Shown: positions 56,701-64,000 of the stretch, piece by piece
How positions within the stretch are numbered: position 1 is the stretch's first letter
Layout: each line of letters starts with the position of its first letter
Source: Glacieibacterium frigidum
GTDB taxonomy: Bacteria; Pseudomonadota; Alphaproteobacteria; Sphingomonadales; Sphingomonadaceae
NCBI RefSeq assembly: GCF_007097155.1
Contig: NZ_VJWA01000002.1
Span: 124,001 to 188,000 of the forward strand
Length of the DNA stretch: 64,000 bases
Reading direction: 5' to 3'
The notes under the pieces: generated by a model
What the model was told of the DNA's origin: nothing
The model's database searches: none
What the model saw: the letters and a program-made list of their open reading frames with translations, nothing else
Program-made: the position numbers and the translations under genes

Positions 56701-57014
56701 AGGCGGCCGAGAGCGCCGCGCGAACCCGGTTGCGGCCGATCCTGATGACCAGCTTCGCCTTCATCCTGGGCGTCGTGCCGCTCGTCATCGCCAGCGGCCC
56801 GGGCGCCGAGATGCGCCAGGCGCTGGGCACCGCGGTGTTCTTCGGGATGATCGGCGTGACGATCTTCGGCCTGATCTTCACGCCGGTGTTCTACGTCATC
56901 GCCAGCTGGATCTCGTCGAAGTTGCCGCACAAGCATCGTGAGGCGGCGGTAGTGCCGCCAGGGCAACGCGACCCCGCGCCGCCGCCGCACACCGCGCCGG
57001 AGCCCGCGACATGA
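53796..57014 (+). CDS. RND multidrug efflux transporter (HAE1 family)
   Basis: Proton-driven inner-membrane pump. 1072 residues with two six-helix halves and two large periplasmic loops. The proton-relay pair Asp-Asp of TM4 is in GIVVDDAIVVVENVERELR and the TM10 Lys is in GLAAKNAILIVEFAKQ. Start (GTG 53796) reads MRLSHFFIDRPIFAAVVSI, the HAE1 opening, closest in style to MexF/OqxB. The adaptor stop is 1 bp upstream. Drug or solvent range cannot be deduced. Confidence 0.96.
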   Translation: MRLSHFFIDRPIFAAVVSILIVLIGAFAYPSLPVAQYPEIAPPTVSVTASYPGASAEVLADTVAAPLEQEINGVENMLYITSSSTANGQVTINVVFALGTNLDTAQVLVQNRVSSAEPRLPDTVRALGVTTRKNTPDILMVVFLSSPDGSHDVQYLSNYATLQVRDRLLRQGGIGGVNLFGARDYAMRVWIDPEKAASRNLNASDIVNALRNQNVQVAAGSVGAPPFARGGSGFELSVQTQGRLSTPEEFGQIVIKAAPDGALTRVSDVARIEVGAQDYGTNTAVDATPGVGLGITQLPGSNALATAEAVIATMEEAKKSFPPGVAYSIPYNPTEYVAASIESVQETLVEAIILVVLVVLIFLQSWRAALIPVLAIPVSLVGTFAVMAAFGYSLNNLSLFGLVLAIGIVVDDAIVVVENVERELRAGYSPRDAAYRTMDEVGGALVAIALTLCAVFVPTAFISGISGQFYKQFALTISAATLISMVVSLTLSPALAALLFKPHEAHHDEPRGRFAFVQRAANGFNRGFDWLSDRYGRLTARTVRTVGIVLVLYVVLLGVAGWRFNATPTGFIPAQDQGYLIGVVQMPPGSTLERTDAVMKQAVKTARSVKGVHHIVNIAGLDGASFSNAPNAGTMFLALDDFATRKKNNQTGDSILADLRGKLSQIDSANLLVIAPPPVRGIGTGGGFKMMVQDRGSKGAQALEGATMGMMMKGNATPGLTSVFTLFNTGTPRIYADIDREKAQQLGVAPSDVFSTMQTYLGSTYVNDFNLFGRTYRVTAQADAPYRQAPSDILALKTRSTSGAMVPIGSVATLKDISGPYRVVRHNLYPAAELQGDTLPGFSSGQSLAAMEDLAAKNLPEGFGYEWTELAYQQKTQGNTAAIVFALAVVFVFLLLAAQYESLVLPLAVILIVPMCLLAAILGVNLRGFDNNILTQIGLVVLVGLAAKNAILIVEFAKQAEERGEDRWQAAESAARTRLRPILMTSFAFILGVVPLVIASGPGAEMRQALGTAVFFGMIGVTIFGLIFTPVFYVIASWISSKLPHKHREAAVVPPGQRDPAPPPHTAPEPAT

Positions 57015-58465
57015 AGCGCCTGATCCCCCTCGCCGCAGCCCTTGCGCTGTCCGCGTGCAGCGTCGGCCCCGAGTATCGCCCCGCGCCGATCGCGCCCGCC
57101 GCGGCGGGCCAATTCGATGCGGCCAAGCGCCCGGTGTTTGACCAGGACGACGCGCCGGCGGTCTGGTGGCGGCTCTACAATGACCCCGTCCTCGACGCGC
57201 TGATCCAGAAGGCGTTCGCCGCGAACACCGATATCCGCGTCGCGACCGCCAACCTGCGCCGCGCCCGTGCAGTACTGCGCGAGGCCCGCGGAAGCCGGCT
57301 GCCGACCACCGACACCTCGGCGAGCGGGCAGTACCGGCGTTTCGGCGGCCCCTCGGGCGCCAGCGCCGCCGGCCAGGCGGGTGCGGGCGGCGGCGTGTTC
57401 GAGAGCGAGACCTATTCGGCCGGCCTCGACGTCGACTATGAGATCGACCTGTTCGGCCGCGTCGGGCGGCTGATCGCGGCCGCGCGCGCCGATGCCGAGG
57501 CGCTGGCGGCGGTGCGCGACACCGTGCGTATCACCGTCGCCGCCGAGACCGCGCGCGCCTATGCCGACGCCTGCTCGTCGGCGCGCCAGCTCGCGGTGGC
57601 GCGCGGCTCGCTCGACGTCCAGACGCGCAGCTTCGACCTGACCGAGCGCCTCTATGCCGCCGGGCGCGGCACACCGCTCGACACCGCCCGTGCGCGCGCG
57701 CAGCTGGAGACGGTGCGCGCCACGCTGCCGACCTTCGTCGCCAACCGGCAGGAGGCGTTGTACCGCCTCGCCGTGCTGACCGGCGATGCGCCGTCGCAGA
57801 TCGCGCCCGAGGCCGCCGCCTGCATCGCGCCGCCGCTGCTCAGCCGTCCGCTGCCCGTCGGCGACGGGGCCGAGCTGATCAAGCGCCGCCCCGACATCCG
57901 CGAGGCCGACCGCCGGCTGGCGGCCGAGATCGCGCGCATCGGCGTCGCGACCGCCGACCTGTATCCGCGCATCAGCATCGGGGCATCGGTCTCGACCTCG
58001 GCGCTGTCGCTCGGGGGCCTGGGCAAGTCGCCCAGCATCGCGTTCGGCATCGGGCCGCTGCTCAGCTGGAGCTTCCCCAATTTCGCCGTCGTGCGTGCGC
58101 GTATCGCCCAAGCACAGGCGTCGGCCGAAGGCGCGCTCGCGACCTTCGACGACACGCTGCTCAACGCGCTGCAGGAGACCGAGACCGCGCTCGCCGACTA
58201 TGCCGGGGAACGCGACCGCAACGCCGCACTGCTGAACGCCCGCGACCTCAACCGAGAGGCGGTGCGCATCGTCCGCCTGCGCTACGGCGCGGGGGCGACG
58301 AGCTTCATCGACGTCCTCGACGCCGAGCGCAGCCTGTCGAACGCCGACGCCTCGCTCGCGGAATCGGACGCGCTGCTGACGACGCGGCAGATCGCGGTGT
58401 TCAAGGCGCTTGGCGGCGGATGGGAGGGCTTGCCTGAGCCCGTTGCGCCGCCAAAACTGAAGTGA
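57011..58465 (+). CDS. Efflux outer-membrane lipoprotein (NodT/OprM family)
   Basis: TolC-like trimeric channel of the tripartite pump. 484 residues, lipoprotein signal with lipid Cys16 (LALSACSVGPEY). Two outer-membrane efflux repeats; family blocks WWRLYNDPVLDALIQKA, LDVDYEIDLFGRVGRLIAAARAD and LIKRRPDIREADRRLAAEIARIGVATADLYPRI. Overlaps the pump gene by 4 bp (ATGA), completing the operon. Confidence 0.96.
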   Translation: MKRLIPLAAALALSACSVGPEYRPAPIAPAAAGQFDAAKRPVFDQDDAPAVWWRLYNDPVLDALIQKAFAANTDIRVATANLRRARAVLREARGSRLPTTDTSASGQYRRFGGPSGASAAGQAGAGGGVFESETYSAGLDVDYEIDLFGRVGRLIAAARADAEALAAVRDTVRITVAAETARAYADACSSARQLAVARGSLDVQTRSFDLTERLYAAGRGTPLDTARARAQLETVRATLPTFVANRQEALYRLAVLTGDAPSQIAPEAAACIAPPLLSRPLPVGDGAELIKRRPDIREADRRLAAEIARIGVATADLYPRISIGASVSTSALSLGGLGKSPSIAFGIGPLLSWSFPNFAVVRARIAQAQASAEGALATFDDTLLNALQETETALADYAGERDRNAALLNARDLNREAVRIVRLRYGAGATSFIDVLDAERSLSNADASLAESDALLTTRQIAVFKALGGGWEGLPEPVAPPKLK

Positions 58466-58497
58466 TATAGTTGGGCAACACACCAAGGAGTTGCCCG

Positions 58498-59025
58498 ATG
58501 CGCCTGCTGCCCCTGATCATCGCCCTGCCCCTGCTCGCCGCCTGCTCGGTCAAGGCCGACAGCGACGCGAAAAAGGCCGAAGTTTCGATCGGTGGCGTCG
58601 AGATCGATGCCGACGGCGAGAAGGCGACGGTCAGCGTCGGCGGCGAGAGCGGCATGAAGATCGAGACCGACGGCTTCAAGGCGGCGCTCGACATTCCCGG
58701 CATGGATATTGGCGGCAAGGACTTCGATATCGACGGGATGAAGCTCTACCCCGGCTCGGTGGTCAAGGGCATGGCGGTCAACGCCACCGGCAAGGGCGAC
58801 GCCAAGACGAGCACCGTCAAGGTGACCTTCACCAGCCCCGCCGCGCCCGACGCCGTGCTGGCTCACACCGAAGCCGAAGCCAAGCGCGAGGGCTTCACCG
58901 CGACGCGCAGCGGCCTCGGGCTGACCGGCAGCGACGGCAAGGACAAGTCGATCCAGGTCCGCGTCGCCGCCGCTGGCAAGGGCAGCACGGGCACGCTGAC
59001 CCTCACCGACGCCAAGGCGGGTTAG
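58498..59025 (+). CDS. Putative lipoprotein
   Basis: 175 residues with a clear lipoprotein signal (LPLLAACSVKA, lipid Cys16). RBS AAGGAG fixes ATG 58498. The mature part is Gly/Asp/Lys-rich with short repeats (IGGVEIDADGEKATVSVGG, MDIGGKDFDIDGMKL) suggesting beta structure, and it is acidic. No family recognised. It is 32 bp after the channel gene and may be read through from the pump operon. Its stop overlaps the convergent SDR gene by 4 bp. Confidence 0.8.
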   Translation: MRLLPLIIALPLLAACSVKADSDAKKAEVSIGGVEIDADGEKATVSVGGESGMKIETDGFKAALDIPGMDIGGKDFDIDGMKLYPGSVVKGMAVNATGKGDAKTSTVKVTFTSPAAPDAVLAHTEAEAKREGFTATRSGLGLTGSDGKDKSIQVRVAAAGKGSTGTLTLTDAKAG

Positions 59026-60002
59026 GGGCTGCCCCTGCCGCCGTGTGCGCCGACGACGGTGCCGGTGCTGTAGCTCGCCTCGTCGGACGCCAGCATGACG
59101 TAGAGCGTCGCGAGCTCGGCCGGCTGACCGGCGCGGCCGAGCGGCGTGTCCTGCCCGAATTCGCCCATCTTGCCCGGCAACTGCCCGCCAGCGACCTGCA
59201 GCGGCGTCCAGATCGGCCCGGGCGCGACCGCATTGACGCGGATGCCTCGCTTGGCGAGCTGCTTCGCGAGGCCCTTGGTCAGGATCAGCTGAGCACCCTT
59301 GGTCGAGGCGTAGTCGAGCAGCTCCTCGCCGGGGTCGTAGCTGTTGACCGAGATGGTGTTGATGATCACCGACCCCGGCGGCATGCTGGGGATCGCGGCT
59401 TTGCTGATGCGGAACGGCGCATAGATGTTGGTCTTGAACGTTCGATCAAATTGCTCGTCGCTGATTTCCGAAATGTCGGCCTTGCTCTGCTGATACGCGG
59501 CGTTGTTGACCAGGATATCGAGACCGCCCAGGCCGCGCACCGCATCGGCGACCAGCTTCTCGCAGGCGGCGAGCGTCCGAATATCGGCAGGCAGCGCGAC
59601 CGCCTTGCGCCCGGCGGCACGGATCAGTGCGACGACCTCGCGCGCATCGGGCTCCTCGCTCGGGTAATAATTGATCGCGACGTCGGCGCCCTCGCGCGCG
59701 AAGGCGATCGCCGCGGCACGTCCGATGCCGCTGTCGCCGCCGGTCACCAGCGCCTTGCGCCCGGCAAGCCGGCCCGAGCCGCGATAGCTTTCCTCGCCAT
59801 GGTCGGGACGCGGGTTCATCTTCGACGCGAGGCCCGGCCATTCCTGCCGCTGTTCGGGAAACGGGGTCCGGGTATGCTTGGTGCGCGGATCGCGCAGCGG
59901 GACCGGCGCGGAAGTGGTCTGCGCCGCAGCCCCCGTTGCCGCCGTCGCTGCCAGCCCGATCGCCGCGCCGCCGAGTATCGTCCGTCGTGATGTTCCGTCC
60001 AT
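59022..60002 (-). CDS. Tat-exported SDR-family oxidoreductase
   Basis: 326 residues. N-terminal twin-arginine signal (MDGTSRRTILGGAAIGLAAT) then a short-chain dehydrogenase of the YghA/glucose-dehydrogenase-like group: NAD(P) motif ALVTGGDSGIGRAAA, NNAAYQ, and catalytic Tyr-x3-Lys in LLDYASTKGAQ. GAGGAGA upstream fixes ATG 60002. A periplasmic SDR is unusual because NAD(P) is cytoplasmic; the signal may be a retained Tat substrate-like leader, or the enzyme may work in the periplasm with a bound cofactor. Confidence 0.9.
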   Translation of the reverse strand: MDGTSRRTILGGAAIGLAATAATGAAAQTTSAPVPLRDPRTKHTRTPFPEQRQEWPGLASKMNPRPDHGEESYRGSGRLAGRKALVTGGDSGIGRAAAIAFAREGADVAINYYPSEEPDAREVVALIRAAGRKAVALPADIRTLAACEKLVADAVRGLGGLDILVNNAAYQQSKADISEISDEQFDRTFKTNIYAPFRISKAAIPSMPPGSVIINTISVNSYDPGEELLDYASTKGAQLILTKGLAKQLAKRGIRVNAVAPGPIWTPLQVAGGQLPGKMGEFGQDTPLGRAGQPAELATLYVMLASDEASYSTGTVVGAHGGRGSP

Positions 60003-60213
60003 GCGCCGTCTCCTCGACGCCCGAACGACAGGCGCGATCGGAGGTTCAGGGACAGCCGCGAAACAATGGTGAGCCCTGCGGGAGCGCACGAGAGACCAGT
60101 CGAGGACGACGCACAAGCCGACGGTCTCGAATCCGTCTAGGCGGCACAGCAATCGTTTCGATGAGCAAACCTGTGCCCCTGGCGGTACTTAGCTTCGCGC
60201 CTAAAGTGCTGCG

Positions 60214-61701
60214 ATGAACGACGCCATGTCACCAGCACCTGTCATCACGCTTCCACAGGGGCGGATAAAGGGCACTGCGGCCCATGGTATTCGGCAGTTC
60301 CTCGGCGTTCCCTATTCCGCGCCGCCCGCAGGTGCACTCCGCTTCGCGCTGCCCGTGCCGCCAGCACCCTGGACCGGGGTTCGGGATGCCTCGAAGCCGG
60401 GACCGAGCTATCCGCAGCGGCTGAAGCCTTTTCCCGGTCTCGACGTGCAGCCCCTGGTCGACGGCGGCCAGCCGCCTGGCGACGACTATCTCACGCTGAA
60501 CATCTGGGCTCCCGAAACCGGGGACGGCCACCCCGTCATGGTCTGGATCCACGGCGGCGGCTTCGTGGTCGGCAGCAAGGATGCGCCGATCAGCGACGGC
60601 ACCGCCTTCGCGCGCGACGGCATCGTCTGCGTCGCGATCAACTACCGGCTGGGCGTCGACGGCTTCCTGCCGATCGACGGCGTGCCGACCAACCTCGGGC
60701 TGCGCGACATGCTGGCGGGGCTCGCCTGGGTTCGGGACAATGTCGCCGCTTTCGGTGGCGACCCCGACAATGTCACCGTCACGGGCGAGAGCGCCGGTGC
60801 CATGGCGACCGCCGACCTGGTCACCTCGCCCCTTGCCAACGGACTGTTCCGGCGCGCGATCGTGCAGAGCGGCCACGGCTCGATGGTGCGCGAGATCGGC
60901 GTCGCCAAGCGGCTGGTCGACACGCTCGCACGCCGGCTGAGGGTTTCCCCCGACGCGGCGGGGTTCGGCAGCGCGCCGTACGGGGCGATCTTCGACGCGA
61001 TCGAGGGGCTGGCCAAGCCCGGCAAGGTCGACCTGCGGGATACTGCCGGGTTCGAGCCGGTGTTCGGCATCAGCCGCTTCGTGCCGGTGTTCGGTGACGA
61101 CGTCTTGCCCGTGCATCCGGTCGAGGCACTGCGCCGCGGCGCTGGCAAGGACGTGCAGCTGCTGATCGGCACCAACGCCGAGGAGATGAACCTCTATTTC
61201 GTGCCGACCGGCGTACGCGCCAAGATGATCGGTCTGGTGGCGCGGTGGTTCGTCGGCAAGTCGATGCCCGCCGCCGGAAAGGCACTCAAGGCGTACGGGC
61301 TCGGCCGCAGGAAAGCCGGCTGGGCGATGACCGAGGCGCTGCACGACCTCGTGTTCCGCTGGCCGGCGCGGGTGTTCGCGGCGGCGCATCAGGGGCGCAC
61401 CCACATGTACGAGTTCGAGTGGCGCTCGCCCGCTTGTGGCGGCGAACTGGGTGCCTGCCACGGCATGGAGCTGCCCTTCGTCTTCGACACGCTCGACATC
61501 GCGACCGGGCCTGAGGGCTTGGCCGGCACCGCGCCGCCGCAGGCGCTCGCCGACCGCATCCATGCGCTTTGGGTAGGCTTCATCCGCGACGGATCGCTGC
61601 CCTGGCCCGAGTTCGAGTCCGGGACGCGCAGTGTCTACCAGCTCGAGCGCGGCGAGGCCGTGCACGAACCCGTCATGCCCGCCGCCGCCTTCCTGCCGTG
61701 A
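60214..61701 (+). CDS. Type-B carboxylesterase/lipase
   Basis: 495 residues of the carboxylesterase/para-nitrobenzyl esterase family. Start ITLPQGRIKGTAAHGIRQFLGVPYSAPP; oxyanion loop WIHGGGFVVGS; nucleophile Ser193 in VTGESAGAMATA; acidic residue in GTNAEEMNLYF; catalytic His in GACHGMELPFVF. No signal peptide, so cytoplasmic. Its TGA overlaps the next SDR start (GTGA), forming a two-gene unit that precedes a TonB receptor. Likely ester cleavage in uptake or catabolism of an ester compound. The 211-bp gap to the divergent SDR shows no clear promoter. Confidence 0.92.
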   Translation: MNDAMSPAPVITLPQGRIKGTAAHGIRQFLGVPYSAPPAGALRFALPVPPAPWTGVRDASKPGPSYPQRLKPFPGLDVQPLVDGGQPPGDDYLTLNIWAPETGDGHPVMVWIHGGGFVVGSKDAPISDGTAFARDGIVCVAINYRLGVDGFLPIDGVPTNLGLRDMLAGLAWVRDNVAAFGGDPDNVTVTGESAGAMATADLVTSPLANGLFRRAIVQSGHGSMVREIGVAKRLVDTLARRLRVSPDAAGFGSAPYGAIFDAIEGLAKPGKVDLRDTAGFEPVFGISRFVPVFGDDVLPVHPVEALRRGAGKDVQLLIGTNAEEMNLYFVPTGVRAKMIGLVARWFVGKSMPAAGKALKAYGLGRRKAGWAMTEALHDLVFRWPARVFAAAHQGRTHMYEFEWRSPACGGELGACHGMELPFVFDTLDIATGPEGLAGTAPPQALADRIHALWVGFIRDGSLPWPEFESGTRSVYQLERGEAVHEPVMPAAAFLP

Positions 61702-62423
61702 GCTACCTCGACCGCCTGCGTGTCGATGGGCGCGTCGCCTTCGTCACCGGCGGAGCGCAGGGCATTGGGGCAGCGTGCGCCGATGCGCTGCGGGAGATGG
61801 GCGCGACCGTCATGACGGGCGACCTGAAAGGCGGCGACATCGTCCTCGACGTGACCGATTCGCGCCAGGTCGATGCGATCGCCGCACAGCTCGTCGCCGA
61901 TCATGGTCGCGTCGACATCCTCGTCAACAATGCCGGCATCGCGCGCAGCGAGACGGCAGCCGAAGATGTGGCCGACGAGCATTGGCTAAACGTCATCGAC
62001 GTCAATCTGAACGGCAGCTTCTGGTGCGCGCGCGCCTTCGGTCGGCACATGCTTGCGCGAGGGTCGGGCAGCATCGTCAACGTCGGGTCGATGTCGGGCT
62101 TCATCGTCAACCGCCCGCAGCCACAAAGCTATTATAACGCCTCGAAGGCTGCGGTTCACCAGCTGACCAGATCGCTTGCAGCTGAGTGGGCCGGGCGCGG
62201 CGTACGGGTCAACGCGGTCGCGCCGACCTACATCCGGACGCCGCTCAACGCCTTCGCCGACCAGACCAGCGAAATGTATCGCCGCTGGATCGACGGAACG
62301 CCGATGGGACGGCTCGGTGAGCCCGAAGAAGTTGCTTCGATCGTCGCTTTCCTCGCGTCCGATGCGGCCAGCCTGATGACCGGCAGTATCGTGCTGGCCG
62401 ACGGCGGCTACAGCTGCTGGTGA
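61698..62423 (+). CDS. SDR-family oxidoreductase
   Basis: 241-residue classical short-chain dehydrogenase. Start GTG 61698 overlaps the esterase stop. TGGAQGIG at 17-24, NNAG at 77-80, and catalytic Tyr146/Lys150 (YNASK) with Ser131 in NVGSMSG. C-terminus ends GSIVLADGGYSCW, typical of 3-oxoacyl reductase/dehydrogenase-like enzymes. Probably oxidises the alcohol released by the esterase; that is inference. Confidence 0.92.
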   Translation: MSYLDRLRVDGRVAFVTGGAQGIGAACADALREMGATVMTGDLKGGDIVLDVTDSRQVDAIAAQLVADHGRVDILVNNAGIARSETAAEDVADEHWLNVIDVNLNGSFWCARAFGRHMLARGSGSIVNVGSMSGFIVNRPQPQSYYNASKAAVHQLTRSLAAEWAGRGVRVNAVAPTYIRTPLNAFADQTSEMYRRWIDGTPMGRLGEPEEVASIVAFLASDAASLMTGSIVLADGGYSCW

Positions 62424-62473
62424 TCCGATCGGCATAGTATCCGCGCCGCCCGGCAAACTCCCATGACCTTTCA

Positions 62474-62496
62474 GATAGGTAAGCTATCATATAGGT
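62474..62496. promoter_or_regulatory. Direct and inverted ATAGGT/GATAG repeats upstream of the receptor
   Basis: GATAG-gtaag-CTATC (62474-62488) is an inverted repeat, and ATAGGT occurs twice (62475-62480 and 62491-62496). They lie 25-47 bp before the receptor ATG and resemble a repressor site overlapping the promoter. Confidence 0.4.
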
Positions 62497-62520
62497 CTGT
62501 CGTATAAAGGGAGGATAACA

Positions 62521-64000
<1,480 letters not shown>

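Noticed and set aside
53751-56990. A 1079-codon open frame opposite the RND pump gene
   Set aside because: Antisense shadow of a certain RND transporter gene; Arg/Asp/His-rich with no domain.

Overview
GC-rich alphaproteobacterial chromosome, most likely Sphingomonadales. Support: adjacent sciP and ctrA cell-cycle genes, a PEP-CTERM protein with the PEPxxWA-type tail plus the PrsK/PrsR pair, a UrcA-family protein, TonB-dependent receptors, a NodT-type efflux outer-membrane lipoprotein, and an Asp-type (magnesium) HemB. The genus cannot be fixed from the sequence. No transposase, integrase, CRISPR array, rRNA or plasmid gene is visible.

Layout. 0-2.7 kb (minus): a DnaJ-like co-chaperone, a YihY/BrkB membrane protein and FabI in one tight unit. 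2.8-8 kb (plus): GreA/GreB-type factor, PdxH, CDF cation transporter, PhzF enzyme, then a cytochrome P450 and an alpha/beta hydrolase behind a palindromic operator-like site. 8-10.8 kb: a winged-helix protein with a receiver-like N-terminus, divergent from a sigma-54 activator, then a TPR-like secreted protein. 10.8-24.5 kb (minus): a compressed flagellar basal body, export and motor operon (flbD-like, fliE-F-G-H-I-J-K-L-M-N-O-P-Q-R, flhB, fliD, fliS), most genes overlapping by 4 bp, behind a near-consensus sigma-54 promoter. 24.6-27 kb: mnmA, then sciP and ctrA. 27-33.4 kb (minus): a housekeeping run (trmJ, nrdR, glyA, rpiB, DUF808, 3-hydroxyisobutyryl-CoA hydrolase-like, thioesterase, murI). 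33.5-37.4 kb (plus): plsC, hemB, argC, GNAT, gamma carbonic anhydrase. 37.4-44.3 kb: a PEP-CTERM gene with its own sigma-54 promoter, a GTA-type holin, tRNA-Pro(GGG), prsR-prsK and mannose-1-phosphate guanylyltransferase, a set that points to exopolysaccharide and surface-protein control. 44.3-52.4 kb: TonB receptor, dicarboxylate transporter, MpaB-like oxygenase, a 0.7-kb noncoding gap, UrcA protein, an unknown small protein and glutamate dehydrogenase. 52.5-59 kb: an RND tripartite efflux operon and a lipoprotein. 59-64 kb: Tat-exported SDR, carboxylesterase, SDR and a TonB receptor cut by the window end.

Most interesting signals: (1) the palindrome TGTCCGGACA occurs four times (plus one near copy) where well under one is expected, in unrelated coding contexts; (2) an identical 15-bp palindromic site lies upstream of both the P450 operon and the RND efflux operon; (3) strong sigma-54 promoters precede the flagellar operon (with a TGACGC array upstream) and the PEP-CTERM gene (near PrsR); (4) FlhB carries NPAE where the self-cleavage motif NPTH is normal, and the FliM in the same operon is short and lacks the usual N-terminal CheY-binding motif.
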